Shown: positions 18,468-27,981, numbered from the stretch's first letter. The stretch is 64,000 nucleotides of DNA from Legionella sp. (GCA_017306715.1 JAFKHV010000018.1:1-64000), one strand, 5' to 3'. Notes: a model not told the origin generated them from the sequence alone. Program-made: numbers and translations.

Positions 18468-19334
18468 GAGCCAGTAAACGAATATAAATAAGAAAAGCCA
18501 AACCACATCCACAAAGTGCCAATACCAGGCAACTCCTTCAAACGCAAAATGGCGCTCTGGAGTGAAATCCCCCCGTTTGCATCGGAAAAAAATCACGATA
18601 AGCATGATAGTACCGATGGTCACGTGCAAGCCGTGAAAACCCGTGAGCATAAAGAAAGTTGTACCATAAATACCTGATGCCAGGGTTAAACCCATTTCTG
18701 TATAAGCCTCATGATATTCATAAGCCTGACAAATTAGGAACAAAACGCCAAGGCCAATAGTCAGCAACATTCCCGTTAATAATTGTTTTCTTTTATCTAA
18801 TTTTAAGGCCCAGTGTGCCCAGGTAATAGTGACCCCTGAGGTCAGAAGAATAAGTGTGTTAATTGCAGCCAAACCCCAAGCGCCCATTGCTTCATGAGCC
18901 CCAGCAAAGACTTGATTATCAGGGTTATGCAGTACGGGCCAGCCTGCCTGAAAATTAGACCACAGGGTATAATGGGTAATCGGATGCATCTCCCCGCCTA
19001 ATAAGGGGACAATCCATAAACGCGCATAAAATAATGCTCCGAAGAAAGCACCAAAAAAACAAACTTCTGAGAAAATAAACCAACACATTCCCCAACGGAA
19101 GGAACGGTCGACCTGCAGATCGTAAAGACCTTTGCCGTTTTCGTAAATAACCTGACCAAACCAACCAAACATCATAAAAGTAAGGATCATTAATCCGGCA
19201 AAGAAAATGTACGGACCATACCAATCGTTATGCAACCATGAAGCGGCACCAACCAGGAGGGTTGTCAATCCGCATGAACCCACTAAGGGCCAGTGACTGG
19301 GCTTGGGGACATAATAAGTACCGTGTGCTCCCAT
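18465..19334 (-). CDS. ctaE: Cytochrome c oxidase subunit III
   Basis: 289 residues with seven predicted helices. Family signatures include FFAGLMILTFMMFGWFGQVI, WGMCWFIFSEVCFFGAFFGALFY (carrying the conserved Glu) and the ending HFAFEGVAWYWHFVDVVWLFLF. It is a core subunit of the aa3-type haem-copper oxidase in the inner membrane. It is last in the minus-strand cox operon, after ctaG. Confidence 0.97.
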   Translation of the reverse strand: MGAHGTYYVPKPSHWPLVGSCGLTTLLVGAASWLHNDWYGPYIFFAGLMILTFMMFGWFGQVIYENGKGLYDLQVDRSFRWGMCWFIFSEVCFFGAFFGALFYARLWIVPLLGGEMHPITHYTLWSNFQAGWPVLHNPDNQVFAGAHEAMGAWGLAAINTLILLTSGVTITWAHWALKLDKRKQLLTGMLLTIGLGVLFLICQAYEYHEAYTEMGLTLASGIYGTTFFMLTGFHGLHVTIGTIMLIVIFFRCKRGDFTPERHFAFEGVAWYWHFVDVVWLFLFIFVYWL

Positions 19335-19384
19335 TATTTTTAGTCTCCTATTGTAATAATAAGTACCATGCTTCGGCGAGCATG

Positions 19385-19921
19385 TCAGGTTTTTCCAGTC
19401 ACATCAAATAAAGTATATGATAAAGTGACTTCATTAATTTCTTTGGGTAAATCAACGTCTAAGTGAAACAATAAGGGCATATTCATCGCTTCATGCCCAC
19501 CCAGCGTTTGTCGCGTAAAGCAAAAACACTCCGTTTTTTTAAGGTATTTGGCCGCGATCCCAGGGGTTACACTGGGAATAGCTTGCACCGACATGGGATG
19601 TGCTGTTTTATTTTCAGCATAAAAATCCAGCTTCACTACTTCACCCGGATGAACTTTGAGCTTTTTAACTTTAGGGTAAAAAGCCCAAGGCACACTGCTG
19701 TTATTTGTAGCTACAAATTCGACCATAACCTCGCGAACTGTATCCACTTTAGCCTTACTTACATCATAGACCACTGCCTCTGCGCGCGTTTTACCGTTGA
19801 TGCCTAAACTCTGACAAAGGCTATTATAAATAGGCACTAAAGCAAAGCCGAAGCCAAACATGCCGATCACCGTTATACCCAGAATAATTAATAACTTCTG
19901 GTGAGGACTTTTATTATTCAT
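19385..19921 (-). CDS. ctaG: Cytochrome c oxidase assembly protein CtaG (Cox11)
   Basis: 178 residues. One N-terminal membrane anchor (LLIILGITVIGMFGFGFALVPIY) is followed by a periplasmic copper-chaperone domain with the CFCF motif (KKTECFCFTRQTL). It delivers copper to the CuB site of subunit I. Its place between coxA and coxC is the standard one. It starts 27 nt downstream of the coxA stop. Confidence 0.96.
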   Translation of the reverse strand: MNNKSPHQKLLIILGITVIGMFGFGFALVPIYNSLCQSLGINGKTRAEAVVYDVSKAKVDTVREVMVEFVATNNSSVPWAFYPKVKKLKVHPGEVVKLDFYAENKTAHPMSVQAIPSVTPGIAAKYLKKTECFCFTRQTLGGHEAMNMPLLFHLDVDLPKEINEVTLSYTLFDVTGKT

Positions 19922-19948
19922 TACAACTTAACCTTGACACTTGAGCTT

Positions 19949-21565
19949 TCAAGCCGGAATCTCTGGTGGCGTTGTAAAGCTATGATAAGGTGGAGGAGAA
20001 GGTAGAGTCCATTCTAAACCTTGTGCGCCTTCCCAAACCTGATCCGTTACCACATCTTTATTGGTTCCTCTTTTACGTACTGTAGCGATCACATTGTATA
20101 AAAACAATAATTGCGAGAAACCAAAGATAAACGCACCAATTGTGGCGATCACGTTAAAGTTCGTGAACTGCAATGCATAGTCTGGAATTCGTCTAGGCAT
20201 ACCGGCAAGACCGAGAAAATGCATTGGGAAAAAGGTTATGTTGACTGAGATTACAGAAAGCCAGAAGTGCCACTTACCTAATGTCTCGTTATACATATGA
20301 CCAGTCCACTTGGGCAACCAATAGTAGGTCGCGGCAATGAGGGAGAAAATAGCACCAGGGACTAAGACATAATGAAAATGTGCTACGACAAAGTAACTGT
20401 CTTGATATTGGAAATCAGCTGGAACTAAAGCAAGCATCAAGCCCGTAAAACCACCAATCGTGAATAAAAATACGAAAGCGAGAGCAAAAAGCATCGGTGT
20501 TTCAAAGGTCATTGAGCCTTTAAACATGGTACTAACCCAGTTAAATACCTTAATTCCGGTTGGCACGGCAATGAGCATGGTGGTATACATAAAAAAGAGC
20601 TCTGCACCCAAGGGGATACCGGAAGTAAACATATGATGTGCCCATACTATAAAGGAAAGCACAGCAATGCTCACGGTAGCGTAAACCATAAAGTGGTAAC
20701 CAAAGAGTGGCTTACGGCTAAAGGTTGGGATAATCTCGGAAATTACGCCAAAGGCAGGCAAAATCAATACATATACCTCTGGATGTCCGAAGAACCAGAA
20801 TACATGTTGAAATAAAATAGGGTCACCGCCACCTGCCGCACTGAAAAAACTAGTACCAAAATGGCGATCGGCTAACATCATCGTCACCGCACCTGCAAGT
20901 ACCGGCATAATTGCGATTAATAAAAATGCGGTAATTAACCAGGTCCATACGAACATCGGCATTTTCATTAAAGGCATACCAGGTGCACGCATATTTAAAA
21001 TAGTGGCAATAATGTTAATCGAACCCATAATAGAAGACAGTCCCATCATGTGCACGGAAAAGATCATAAAATCCGTACTTGGCGGTGCATATTCCGTAGA
21101 TAAAGGCGCATACATTGTCCAACCAAAATTAGGACCGCCGCCGGCATGGAACATCGTCGAAAATAACAAAGTAAATGCAAATGGTAGAATCCAAAAACTC
21201 CAGTTATTTAGTCGCGGTAATGCCATATCTGGCGCCCCAATCATCATGGGTATTTGCCAATTCGCCATACCGGTAAAAGCTGGCATAACTACACCAAACA
21301 GCATGACCAAGCCGTGCATCGTCGTCATTTGATTAAAAAAATTGGGGTCGACAAATCGATGACCTGGCTGAAATAACTCTGCTCGAATCACGAGGGCCAT
21401 CCCACCCGCAATAAAAAAGCTAACCATCGCCAACCAAAGATATAACGTCCCTATATCTTTATGGTTGGTTGTAAATAACCAACGCTTTACAAAACCGGAA
21501 AAACCTTTTCCTTGCTCTGGGCCATGATCATGATGGGCTTCATCATGAGCTAATATATGATTCAT
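19949..21565 (-). CDS. ctaD: Cytochrome c oxidase subunit I
   Basis: 538 residues with 12 helices. Haem and copper ligands are visible: MTTMHGLVMLFG (haem a His), FWFFGHPEVYVLILPAFG (CuB His and the cross-linked Tyr), WAHHMFTSG (His pair) and VVAHFHYVLVPGA (haem a/a3 His). It is the catalytic subunit reducing O2 to water. The start overlaps the coxB stop by 4 nt (ATGA) with GGAGG upstream, giving translational coupling. Confidence 0.98.
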   Translation of the reverse strand: MNHILAHDEAHHDHGPEQGKGFSGFVKRWLFTTNHKDIGTLYLWLAMVSFFIAGGMALVIRAELFQPGHRFVDPNFFNQMTTMHGLVMLFGVVMPAFTGMANWQIPMMIGAPDMALPRLNNWSFWILPFAFTLLFSTMFHAGGGPNFGWTMYAPLSTEYAPPSTDFMIFSVHMMGLSSIMGSINIIATILNMRAPGMPLMKMPMFVWTWLITAFLLIAIMPVLAGAVTMMLADRHFGTSFFSAAGGGDPILFQHVFWFFGHPEVYVLILPAFGVISEIIPTFSRKPLFGYHFMVYATVSIAVLSFIVWAHHMFTSGIPLGAELFFMYTTMLIAVPTGIKVFNWVSTMFKGSMTFETPMLFALAFVFLFTIGGFTGLMLALVPADFQYQDSYFVVAHFHYVLVPGAIFSLIAATYYWLPKWTGHMYNETLGKWHFWLSVISVNITFFPMHFLGLAGMPRRIPDYALQFTNFNVIATIGAFIFGFSQLLFLYNVIATVRKRGTNKDVVTDQVWEGAQGLEWTLPSPPPYHSFTTPPEIPA

Positions 21566-22767
21566 TGTAAACCTCCAGCTTGTGCTTTATTAACCATGGT
21601 GGGTTTAATATTTGTCTTCTCTCGTTCAGCTGCAACTTCTGCTGGTTGCACCGTATCATCTGTATTATTAGCCCATGCATTGCGCTCATAGGTGACAATC
21701 GCTGCGATTTCTTCATCCGTCAATTGATCTCTATAAGCCTGCATTGCTGAGCCGGGTATGCCATTGAGTATTAGATCGATATGGCGGCTAATGGGTTTGC
21801 CTACAGCCACCGAACTCCCTTTTAAAGCGGGGTATAGTGGTGGTAATCCTAATCCATCAGCACGATGACAGGCTGCGCACATTTGCTCATACTTGTCTTT
21901 ACCTAAAGTCATCAACTGTTCTTGAGTTAATGCTTTTTGATCTGCAGGCTTATCTACTGTTTGTGCATATTGATCCTGCTTTTGAGTCTGCGCAGCTATC
22001 CATTGTTGGAATTCAGCCTCGGTGACTGCCTTAACTACAATCGGCATAAAGCCATGATTGATTCCGCATAACTCAGCACATTGTCCGCGATAAGTTCCAG
22101 GTTTTTGAATCGTTGCCCAGGCTTCGTACATAAATCCAGGGATAGCATCACGCTTAATTCCCAGCTCAGGAACCCACCAGGAATGAACGACATCATTGGA
22201 TGTGACTAAGAACCGGATTTTTTTATTTACGGGAAGCACCAAGGGTTTATCAACTTCCAATAAATACCACTCATTTTTCTCTTGTTGATTGCGAATTTGT
22301 GCATAAGGAGTGGAAAGATTACTATAATAACTAATGCCCTGATCAAGGTATTCATACTGCCAACGCCATTGCGAACCCACAATTTTAATTGTTACCTCAG
22401 ATTGTTTCGTATCATTCATCCGGATTAAAACTCGGGTTGCTGGAACGGCTAAGCCAACCAAGATTAGAAAAGGAATAATAGACCAGATTAATTCCAGGCG
22501 AGGATTATCATGAAATGCTGCCGGTTTATAACCCTTTGACTTACGATGATGAATCAAAGAATAAATCATGACGCCAAAAACAATCACACCTATGATGGCA
22601 CAAACAACCATACAGACCATGTGGAGATGATAAACGTCTTTGCTAACTGGCGTTACCCCTTCATACATATTCAGCTGCCAGTTATCTGCTTTGGCAAATA
22701 GGGTTTGACTCGCAGTTAATGCCCCAAGCAGCATTGGCAATCTACAGATTATTGACCTGTTTAACAT
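21562..22767 (-). CDS. ctaC: Cytochrome c oxidase subunit II fused to a cytochrome c domain
   Basis: 401 residues. Signal peptide, two membrane helices, then the CuA domain with CAELCGINHGFM at about residues 228-239 and the aromatic electron-entry segment GSQWRWQYEY. A C-terminal cytochrome c domain carries CAACH near residue 296 and a Met-containing end (IPGSAMQAYRDQLTDEEIAAIVTY). This is the caa3-like form of subunit II, which takes electrons through its own haem. AGGAA precedes the ATG. Confidence 0.97.
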   Translation of the reverse strand: MLNRSIICRLPMLLGALTASQTLFAKADNWQLNMYEGVTPVSKDVYHLHMVCMVVCAIIGVIVFGVMIYSLIHHRKSKGYKPAAFHDNPRLELIWSIIPFLILVGLAVPATRVLIRMNDTKQSEVTIKIVGSQWRWQYEYLDQGISYYSNLSTPYAQIRNQQEKNEWYLLEVDKPLVLPVNKKIRFLVTSNDVVHSWWVPELGIKRDAIPGFMYEAWATIQKPGTYRGQCAELCGINHGFMPIVVKAVTEAEFQQWIAAQTQKQDQYAQTVDKPADQKALTQEQLMTLGKDKYEQMCAACHRADGLGLPPLYPALKGSSVAVGKPISRHIDLILNGIPGSAMQAYRDQLTDEEIAAIVTYERNAWANNTDDTVQPAEVAAEREKTNIKPTMVNKAQAGGLQ

Positions 22768-22832
22768 CCCAATTCCTCTTTTTCTTATATGAAGCCAGAT
22801 ATCTCTGGCAATTACATTTACTATTTAGTCAT

Positions 22833-22853
22833 CTGGGCCAAATTAAGGCCCAG
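22833..22853. other. Hairpin between cytochrome c gene and ctaC
   Basis: CTGGGCC, a 7-nt loop, GGCCCAG. In the direction of transcription (minus) there is no T-run after it, so it is not a classical terminator. It may tune the ratio of cytochrome c to oxidase mRNA or protect the 3' end. Confidence 0.45.
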
Positions 22854-22857
22854 AGTT

Positions 22858-24417
22858 TTACCACAACGAGTAGTTTCCTTCAGATTTGGATTTACTCACC
22901 ATGTATTTTATGGCTTCAATAACTTCATCGCCGGAACATTGTTTACACGCACCCTGCTGTGGATGGGTTTTACCCTGTAACACGTTGCCAATGAGTACAT
23001 CCATGTTTTTTGCAATCAATGGTTTCCATACCTCTTTGTCACCAATTTTCGGGGCACCATTTTTACCTTCATTGTGGCATACAGCACAGTTGGTGTTATA
23101 AATTGTCTCACCATTGGCCGGGAATTTTTTGGCGCCGCCCTTTTTTAGATCCGCACGTTGTCCGCGAGTAAGCGATTTATCCAGGATATAATCCACAGCA
23201 GAAATAATATCATTATCCGAACAGGTGACACAGGCACCCTTGACCGGCATAGAGTTATAGCCATGAATAACTCGCTCATAGAGTCCATGTAACCCGCTGG
23301 TTTTTAAACGATTGTACCAATTATCAGGATCGCCAATTAACGGAGCACTCATAGCGCCATCTTGATGACAAATGGTGCAAACCTGATCATAAACCTGTTT
23401 CCCGCGCGCTAATGACGGCGGAGCATTCGATGGCTTGAGCGCCAATGGGTCTGGACTCTCGACTGTTTTCAAATAAACAGCGATTGCCATAGTATCCTCA
23501 TCGGTCATGTACATTAAGCTGTTATGATTTACCTCAGCCATCGGCCCTGCTACAGGTCCAGCATTATTAATCAATTGGTTGTGTTTGAACACATGAGTGA
23601 CTTCTTCATGAGTTGCTGTCGCCAGCCCCTGTTTCGTTATATTCGGTGCCCAATAGCCATCAACGAATGTTCCTGTGAGATAGAATTTATTCTTAGGCGC
23701 CCCAAGTGGATTCAACGGAGTATGGCACATACTGCAGTGGCCTAAACTGTCAACAATGTAGCGTCCACGATTCCACTCAGGAGATTGACTTTTATCATAG
23801 ACAAAATCACGATCCTCTGGAAAGAAGAAGAGGAAGTTCCAGCCCCACAAACTTAAACGGGCTCCAGGAACGTTAAAGGGGAAAGGCAATGATTTATTTT
23901 CTTGTTTCACCGGTGGAATGCTCATGAAATAGGCGTACAGTGCACGCGCATCGTCATCGGTTACCCTTGAGAAATAGTAATAGGGGAAAACAGGGAAATA
24001 ATTACGCCCCTTAGGATCCCGTCCCTCTTTTAGGGCTCGGATAAAGTCTTTCTCCGTCCAATTACCAATTCCGGTCTCTTTATCAGGAGTTATGTTTGGA
24101 CTGTAAAAAGTACCAAAGGGGGTATTGAGCGGTAACCCACCGGCATAAGCAGGCGTTCGCGCTTCAACATTCGTGTGGCAGGAGATGCAATCACCCATTT
24201 TTGCCAGATATTCGCCGCGCTTAATCAATTCCTGTTGCGCCCCTTCAGCAGGGGTTGTAGGCGGATAAGCAGGGTAAAAGCCATGAATTAGCTGTAATTT
24301 TTCCGGTGCAGTTGCAGGTGCTGCGGGTGTATTCTCAGCCTGTACTGTGCATCCCGTGCTGATTAATACTAATGCTAGTGCAATAGAAATCAGGTTTCTT
24401 GTCAACAAAGAGCCCAC
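22858..24417 (-). CDS. Tetra-haem c-type cytochrome with two cytochrome c5-like domains
   Basis: 519 residues from a GTG start supported by AGGAGG 4 nt upstream; an N-terminal signal sequence is present. Four CxxCH haem sites are visible: CISCH (~76), CSMCH (~228), CTICH (~345) and CAVCH (~443). The last two domains also carry CVTCS and CKQCS near their ends; these are not haem sites but match the extra Cys pair that forms a disulfide in cytochrome c5. The first half resembles the cytochrome subunits of alcohol dehydrogenases. It leads the cox operon, so it probably hands electrons to ctaC. Confidence 0.88.
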   Translation of the reverse strand: MGSLLTRNLISIALALVLISTGCTVQAENTPAAPATAPEKLQLIHGFYPAYPPTTPAEGAQQELIKRGEYLAKMGDCISCHTNVEARTPAYAGGLPLNTPFGTFYSPNITPDKETGIGNWTEKDFIRALKEGRDPKGRNYFPVFPYYYFSRVTDDDARALYAYFMSIPPVKQENKSLPFPFNVPGARLSLWGWNFLFFFPEDRDFVYDKSQSPEWNRGRYIVDSLGHCSMCHTPLNPLGAPKNKFYLTGTFVDGYWAPNITKQGLATATHEEVTHVFKHNQLINNAGPVAGPMAEVNHNSLMYMTDEDTMAIAVYLKTVESPDPLALKPSNAPPSLARGKQVYDQVCTICHQDGAMSAPLIGDPDNWYNRLKTSGLHGLYERVIHGYNSMPVKGACVTCSDNDIISAVDYILDKSLTRGQRADLKKGGAKKFPANGETIYNTNCAVCHNEGKNGAPKIGDKEVWKPLIAKNMDVLIGNVLQGKTHPQQGACKQCSGDEVIEAIKYMVSKSKSEGNYSLW

Positions 24418-24550
24418 GCCCCCTCCTATTTGTTCTTATTTTGTACGCTTCTCATCAGGAGATAGAATAACTGTCGCATTTTATACTCTACAACGAATAA
24501 CTTGCAATGTTATAATGATAATCTTCCTGCTAAATCATCAATAAACGATT

Positions 24551-25171
24551 ATGTCTGTCTATTTTAATGGCCTTATTTTAGGTTTATCGCTCATTATTGC
24601 CTTAGGCCCGCAAAATATATTTCTCATCCGGCAAGGTGTTCAGCGCAACCATGCCCTATTGTCCGCGACGATTTGTTTTATTTGCGACATGATTTTAATT
24701 GCGGCAAGCGTAACTGGATTACATGAATTGTTTATAATGCATCCAACACTACAGCTGTGGATGCTGCTTGCGGGTGGGTGCTTTTTGTTATTCTACGCCC
24801 AAAAAACATTACAAAGCGTTTTTAAAACAATGATTAATACGGACGAGGAGCAGTTGGAGCCAAAGAAGCGATTCCAAATAATTTTGCTCGCCATGGGTTT
24901 TAGTCTTCTGAACCCTCATGCGATCATTGACTCACTGGTTATTATTGGTGGTGGGAGTAGTCAATATCCTGATCAGCGCTTATTTTTTCTCATGGGCGTA
25001 ATTACTTCCAGCCTACTCTGGTTCAGTTCTTTAACTTTCACAGCACGTTTTTTTTCCGAAGTTTTGGCTCGTAATGCAGTATGGAAAGGAATTGAATTGG
25101 TCAGCGGAAGTTTGATGTTGTCTATTGGATTAAAATTAATGTACGAAGGAACGAAATTGGTCTGGTATTAA
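24551..25171 (+). CDS. LysE/ArgO family amino-acid exporter
   Basis: 206 residues with six predicted helices. The N-terminal signature GLSLIIALGPQNIFLIRQGVQRNHALLSATICFICDMILI and the mid-protein LLNPHAIIDSLVIIGGGS are typical of the ArgO/LysE group, which exports basic amino acids. Substrate is not fixed by sequence. It is divergent from the cytochrome c gene and appears monocistronic. Confidence 0.88.
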   Translation: MSVYFNGLILGLSLIIALGPQNIFLIRQGVQRNHALLSATICFICDMILIAASVTGLHELFIMHPTLQLWMLLAGGCFLLFYAQKTLQSVFKTMINTDEEQLEPKKRFQIILLAMGFSLLNPHAIIDSLVIIGGGSSQYPDQRLFFLMGVITSSLLWFSSLTFTARFFSEVLARNAVWKGIELVSGSLMLSIGLKLMYEGTKLVWY

Positions 25172-25311
25172 CCAGAAAAGAAAGGGCCAATCAGTGTGTC
25201 GCCAATTGACCCAGTGGAATGACACATAGCAAGTCCAACCTCGCAGAGGTAAATATCTCATAAATGGCATCATTATGTCAATGCCTTATCGAGCTCACTC
25301 GCTGGACTTTC

Positions 25312-26286
25312 TTATAAGTTTATCTTCGCCTGTGATTCATCAGAAGACCCAACAGATAGTTGCTTGAACCTCTTTATCATTTCTTCTGCGTAGTCTGGTT
25401 GTTGCAATTTGGTCAAATCCAAATTATACACCATGCTATAAAATTCGCTGGTTTTATCCTGTCGTCGGTTAAAAAAGGCATCAAACCAATTAGACTTCGG
25501 ACTATATCTTTTCTTCACAATGGATACTACTTGGTCCAAAAGTAAGTCTTCGGGCTGATAATAAGTCTGCATTAATGCCTCCTGCATCTTTTTAACCCCC
25601 TCAGGCATTTTCTCCCTAAACAGTACGCCAGTACAAATCATCCGCAAGGTGGTTATTAATTCTCGCTTTAAATTTGCGAGGTTTCTATCATTCGTGCTTG
25701 AAAGAGTTAATTCGATATTCTTTTCAGTCATTCGCTCAAGCATGGGGTTGATTTGCTCAATATGGGTGATTGTTTCTGGATGAATTTCTATCTGTAAATT
25801 AAAATCGTCAAGTGTGGTCTGTTGCAGCTCTACCAAAGTAGTCACTAAAGTTGCATCGAAGCAGTATCCGACCAAGGTGATTTTTTGTTGTGTGGGAGAA
25901 GGCAATATCTGATCGAGGCGCCCCCTCTGGATGAATGGGAATACTTCTTTATGCAAGTGGTCCAAAGTTGCTTCAAAAGATGCCATTGACGATAAGTCAA
26001 TAAAGAAAATAAGTTGATGATCTTTCAATTGCTCATATTTTAATTGCGTATATTTTATTGCAAGATTACCCACATTGAGATTGTGATAGATTTTTAATGA
26101 GCCTACATTAAATTCATGTTGCGCATCGGCTTCGGTAACGGTCTTAGAACGAATGTACCGAAAATTCTCATTTTGGCCTTTGAAAAAAATAGCATCGGTG
26201 ACTGTATCCTTTAGTCCAAATAAACGATAACTAACAATAATTTCTTCATGACGCGGATCGTAAAGATATCTCACTTTTGGGCTCAA
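25312..26286 (-). CDS. Unknown protein, 324 residues; possible degenerate small-GTPase fold
   Basis: The gene has no recognised family. It uses a TTG start with AAGG 6 nt upstream. The first ~145 residues have the layout of a Ras-like fold: a strand plus loop IIVSYRLFGLKDTVTDAI, then LIFFIDLSSMASFEATLDHL (like the Rab segment before helix 3) at ~92-110 and KITLVGYCFD (like the NKxD strand) at ~133-142. But the P-loop GxxxxGK and NKxD residues are missing, so nucleotide binding is doubtful. The C-terminal half is helical. Legionella are known to encode Rab-like proteins, so host mimicry is possible, but this is a weak inference. Confidence 0.7.
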   Translation of the reverse strand: MSPKVRYLYDPRHEEIIVSYRLFGLKDTVTDAIFFKGQNENFRYIRSKTVTEADAQHEFNVGSLKIYHNLNVGNLAIKYTQLKYEQLKDHQLIFFIDLSSMASFEATLDHLHKEVFPFIQRGRLDQILPSPTQQKITLVGYCFDATLVTTLVELQQTTLDDFNLQIEIHPETITHIEQINPMLERMTEKNIELTLSSTNDRNLANLKRELITTLRMICTGVLFREKMPEGVKKMQEALMQTYYQPEDLLLDQVVSIVKKRYSPKSNWFDAFFNRRQDKTSEFYSMVYNLDLTKLQQPDYAEEMIKRFKQLSVGSSDESQAKINL

Positions 26287-26305
26287 TAAATACCTTAGTG
26301 CTCAA

Positions 26306-26334
26306 ACTATAAACAAACAAATCGCTTATGTAAA
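26306..26334 (-). promoter_or_regulatory. Sigma-70 promoter of the 324-residue gene
   Basis: On the minus strand: TTTACA (26329-26334), exactly 17 nt, TATAGT (26306-26311), ending 19 nt before the TTG start. Confidence 0.65.
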
Positions 26335-26392
26335 GAGCTGCTGCTGTTTTAAATCATCGCTGGATAAATTCACCCCCATTGAGGTGAATTAG

Positions 26393-26421
26393 TTGAGCCA
26401 TTGCGTATAGTGGGCTAAAAT
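26393..26421 (+). promoter_or_regulatory. Sigma-70 promoter of the DUF1841 gene
   Basis: TTGAGC (26393-26398), 17-nt spacer, TAAAAT (26416-26421), 26 nt before the ATG at 26448. Confidence 0.6.
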
Positions 26422-26447
26422 AGGTCTTTTTACTATTCGAATAACTT

Positions 26448-26873
26448 ATGTTCTACGGTGACACCATCCACGAAACACGGCAGATGTTTTTTTCTAGCTG
26501 GCAAAAATATGCCAATAATGAACCTCTTTTACCATTAGAAAATGAACTGGTTCAGGTTATCCTGGCGCATCCAGAGTATCATGCAATTCTTAAAAATCAG
26601 GAGCAATTTCAAGCTCAGAACTATTACCCTGAACTGGGTGAAACCAATCCTTTCTTGCATATGGGATTACATTTAGCAATTAGAGAACAGATCGCCACCA
26701 ATCGTCCTCAAGGCATTCAAACCGTATATCAGCGTTTACTGTTAAAATACACCGATGCACTCGCAGTAGAACACCTCATGATGGAACAGCTCGCCGAATG
26801 TCTTTGGCTCGCTCAGAAAAATAATACACCACCCGAGGAGCAGGCCTATCTTCAAATGCTTTCTGGGCTCTAA
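26448..26873 (+). CDS. DUF1841 family protein
   Basis: 141 residues, the normal size of the family. The segments RQMFFSSWQKYANNEPLLPLE, HPEYHAIL and NPFLHMGLHLAIREQIATNRPQGI are characteristic, with conserved His residues that could bind metal. It is widespread in beta- and gammaproteobacteria with no assigned function. It is cytoplasmic and probably monocistronic from its own promoter, and is a core gene rather than part of the accessory block that follows. Confidence 0.88.
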   Translation: MFYGDTIHETRQMFFSSWQKYANNEPLLPLENELVQVILAHPEYHAILKNQEQFQAQNYYPELGETNPFLHMGLHLAIREQIATNRPQGIQTVYQRLLLKYTDALAVEHLMMEQLAECLWLAQKNNTPPEEQAYLQMLSGL

Positions 26874-26881
26874 TAGTCTTG

Positions 26882-26914
26882 TTTAAGATTTCCTTAATTT
26901 TAAGTTGTTAAAAT
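26882..26914 (+). promoter_or_regulatory. PmrA-like box and -10 before the 345-residue gene
   Basis: TTTAAGATT (26882-26890), TC, CTTAATTTT (26893-26901), matching 7 of 9 and 8 of 9 positions of the Legionella PmrA half-site. Seven nt later comes TAAAAT (26909-26914), 29 nt before the ATG. Spacing is identical to the sites at 7922 and 55830. Confidence 0.65.
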
Positions 26915-26943
26915 AAGTACACGTAAACAACACAAGATGAATC

Positions 26944-27981
26944 ATGCCTATTGTTGCTTCTTTAAAACGGGAAACCCCTTCAAAGTATATAAATTTTTCT
27001 GTTGACTCTGAAAATCGTCCGCTTGTGGTTCGAGGCTATACTATTCAAGGCCTGCCCTTTCAAATTTTAGTCAATGCAAAATCAGAAAAAGAGGGCCGCA
27101 AATTTATTTATGAATGCATTCTGCCGCGTATCGATCAGTACGCTATAGACATCGCTACTTATGGTGCGGATAGAGCAGGTCTTGTGACTGAGTTATTGGT
27201 GGCAGAAATTGCGCGAGCGGAACAGGCACAAGCCATTAATTACATGAATTTTGTTTGTGCGAGTGAATTTGAAAACAATATACTGTTATCGGGTTTTGGA
27301 TTTGGTGCGGGTGGCGTGCTCATCAGCAGAGCAAACCAAGAACCTTACCAGCCCCTCAGACAAGATAAAAAGCGTATGTCAAAAACTATCAGCGATGACT
27401 GCACCCAATTTTGTAAGGCAGTAAAGCGTTCCGATGAAATTATCAATTACGCAGAATTACCCAATGCCTTAATAGCAGATAATTATTATAAGTCAGATAA
27501 TAGTGTAGTTAACAATGAACAAACTTTGTATATGAAACTATCCACTGATATACAAGGTGTTGTTGATATAGAAGGAACTAAACAGAATACGGCTATCGCA
27601 CAAATTAAAATCCCAACTGAGGAAGAACAAATAAAAAATCAGAAGTTGTTCATTAGCCGAATTAAGCAAGCAACTGAAAAATATATCGCTTGGATGGAGC
27701 AAAATGCCAAGGGTATTCGAGGAATTCAACGTTTCTCACATTTTTTTCATGGTCACAGCGGATTGCAGCGAGCGCAACATATTTTAGATTTAATAGAAGG
27801 TAGACAAGTAGGACATAAAGCTATTTTAGAAGCCACCCAAAAAGCATTTGAAGCCTCCGGTTCACGTCAACACTCCTATAGCCGCTACCTATTTGACGCA
27901 ATCACTTTGTCGCAAACATTCGAAAATAATGTAAGTGATCGTGAATTTGCTCAGCAAAAAACTTTGTTTCAATTGAACTGA
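26944..27981 (+). CDS. Unknown protein, 345 residues (candidate PmrA-controlled effector)
   Basis: No family recognised. It is soluble-looking, with no signal peptide. A glycine-rich segment SGFGFGAGGVLI lies at ~115-127, followed by a basic stretch (RQDKKRMSK). The C-terminal part carries FHGHSGLQRAQHILDLIEG at ~267-285 and ends in a helical HSYSRYLFDAITL region; such HG-x-SG-x-xRA segments look familiar from Legionella proteins, but I cannot tie this to a function. The PmrA-like promoter suggests a translocated effector. The next gene starts 15 nt after the stop, so the two are probably cotranscribed. Confidence 0.75.
   Translation: MPIVASLKRETPSKYINFSVDSENRPLVVRGYTIQGLPFQILVNAKSEKEGRKFIYECILPRIDQYAIDIATYGADRAGLVTELLVAEIARAEQAQAINYMNFVCASEFENNILLSGFGFGAGGVLISRANQEPYQPLRQDKKRMSKTISDDCTQFCKAVKRSDEIINYAELPNALIADNYYKSDNSVVNNEQTLYMKLSTDIQGVVDIEGTKQNTAIAQIKIPTEEEQIKNQKLFISRIKQATEKYIAWMEQNAKGIRGIQRFSHFFHGHSGLQRAQHILDLIEGRQVGHKAILEATQKAFEASGSRQHSYSRYLFDAITLSQTFENNVSDREFAQQKTLFQLN

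Noticed and set aside
25172..25311. AAGTCCA...TGGACTT inverted repeat after the LysE-type gene as a terminator
   Set aside because: The arms are separated by about 70 nt with no T-run, so it is not a credible intrinsic terminator.
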